Origin: Pseudorhodoplanes sp.
GTDB lineage: Bacteria; Pseudomonadota; Alphaproteobacteria; Rhizobiales; Xanthobacteraceae
DNA length: 12,763 nucleotides
Reading direction: 5' to 3'
Assembly (NCBI GenBank): GCA_008933495.1
Contig: WBUW01000039.1
Span: 1 to 12,763 of the forward strand
Shown: one piece after another, positions 12,431 to 12,763 of the stretch
Layout: each line of letters starts with the position of its first letter
Position numbering within the stretch: the first letter of the stretch is position 1
Position numbers and translations under genes: made by a program
The notes under the pieces: model-generated
Seen by the model: the letters and a program-made list of their open reading frames with translations, nothing else
What the model was told of the DNA's origin: nothing
The model's database searches: none

Positions 12431-12763
12431 GCAGCGGAATGAACTCGGCCTCGTCGCCGGACACGCTGTCGAAGCGGCGCGCTTTCCAGTCGGCCTTGGC
12501 CTGCTCGATGCGCTCCTTGCGCGAGGACACAAAATTCCACCAGATGTGGCGCGGCCCGTCCATGGCGGCGCCGCCGAGCACCACGAAGTGTGCCGGGCGG
12601 ACGGCGCGGATCGTGATCGGATCACCGGGCCTGAACACGAGCAGCCGGCCGGGCCCGAACCGGTCGCCGGCGATATCGAGCTCGCCGGCAAGAATATAGA
12701 GCGCGCGCTCTTCATGGTTGGCGTCGAGCGGCAGGCGCGCGCCGGCGTCGAGCGCAACATCGG
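12423..12763 (-). CDS. Pirin family protein, C-terminal part (cut by window edge)
   Basis: Only the last 112 or so residues lie in the window; the frame is open to the right edge with no start. The visible part matches the pirin C-terminal cupin: EERALYILAGELDIAGD, GPGRLLVFRPGDPITIRA, HFVVLGGAAMDGPRHIWWNFVSS, then KERIEQAKADWKARRFDSVSGDE and a FIPLPE end. The N-terminal cupin that carries the metal site is outside the window. Pirins are iron-containing cupins; some act as quercetinases or regulators, and no role can be set from this half. The gene is convergent with the amidohydrolase. Confidence 0.92.
   Translation of the reverse strand, partial: DVALDAGARLPLDANHEERALYILAGELDIAGDRFGPGRLLVFRPGDPITIRAVRPAHFVVLGGAAMDGPRHIWWNFVSSRKERIEQAKADWKARRFDSVSGDEAEFIPLPE

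Noticed and set aside
1..12763. tRNA, rRNA, prophage or transposase genes
   Set aside because: No cloverleaf, ribosomal RNA segment, integrase or transposase frame was recognised on either strand.

Overview
This is a GC-rich, gene-dense chromosomal segment that looks like an alphaproteobacterium of the Hyphomicrobiales (Bradyrhizobium / Rhodopseudomonas / Xanthobacteraceae neighbourhood). The assignment rests on four things: a ClpS2-type ClpS, a small DUF3551-type secreted protein, a perfect FNR/FixK-type box, and two copies of a hairpin repeat of the kind common between genes in this order. This is inference from sequence character; no database search was possible.

Layout. 1-608: a flanking palindromic repeat and a minus-strand toxin-antitoxin pair whose ParE/RelE toxin is broken by a 14-bp near-tandem duplication. 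609-1409: about 800 bp with no convincing gene, but with a promoter-like sequence, dense hairpins and a 47-bp tandem repeat. 1410-2047: a small two-helix membrane protein and a short secreted Cys/His protein. 2048-2525: no recognisable gene. 2526-3790 (minus): NUDIX hydrolase, ClpS and a PH-like small protein, probably a loose operon. 3847-4377 (+): a flavin-reductase-like protein, divergent from the NUDIX gene. 4418-4571: a decayed copy of the 1410-1625 gene with a 61-bp identical core. 4647-5630: a small charged protein, a hairpin repeat, and a frameshifted exported glutathione peroxidase. 5900-7487: a secreted NodB-type polysaccharide deacetylase with a clear terminator, then a DHFR/RibD-fold protein. 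7672-8553: a second hairpin-repeat copy, then DUF3551 and DoxX genes (minus). 8554-9567: an AT-richer patch with a 21-bp perfect inverted repeat and a perfect FNR/FixK box driving a SHOCT-DsrE two-gene operon. 9711-11336 (minus): a CSS-EAL c-di-GMP phosphodiesterase. 11574-12416: an exported amidohydrolase. 12423-12763 (minus): the C-terminal part of a pirin, cut by the window edge.

Most genes are housekeeping or accessory genes of recognisable families, and no multi-gene defence or biosynthetic system is evident. The most interesting points are the FixK-type SHOCT-DsrE operon beside the long inverted repeat, the two independently broken genes with traceable lesions, the sharply bounded 61-bp identity between a live gene and its decayed copy, and the structured non-coding tract at 722-1238.
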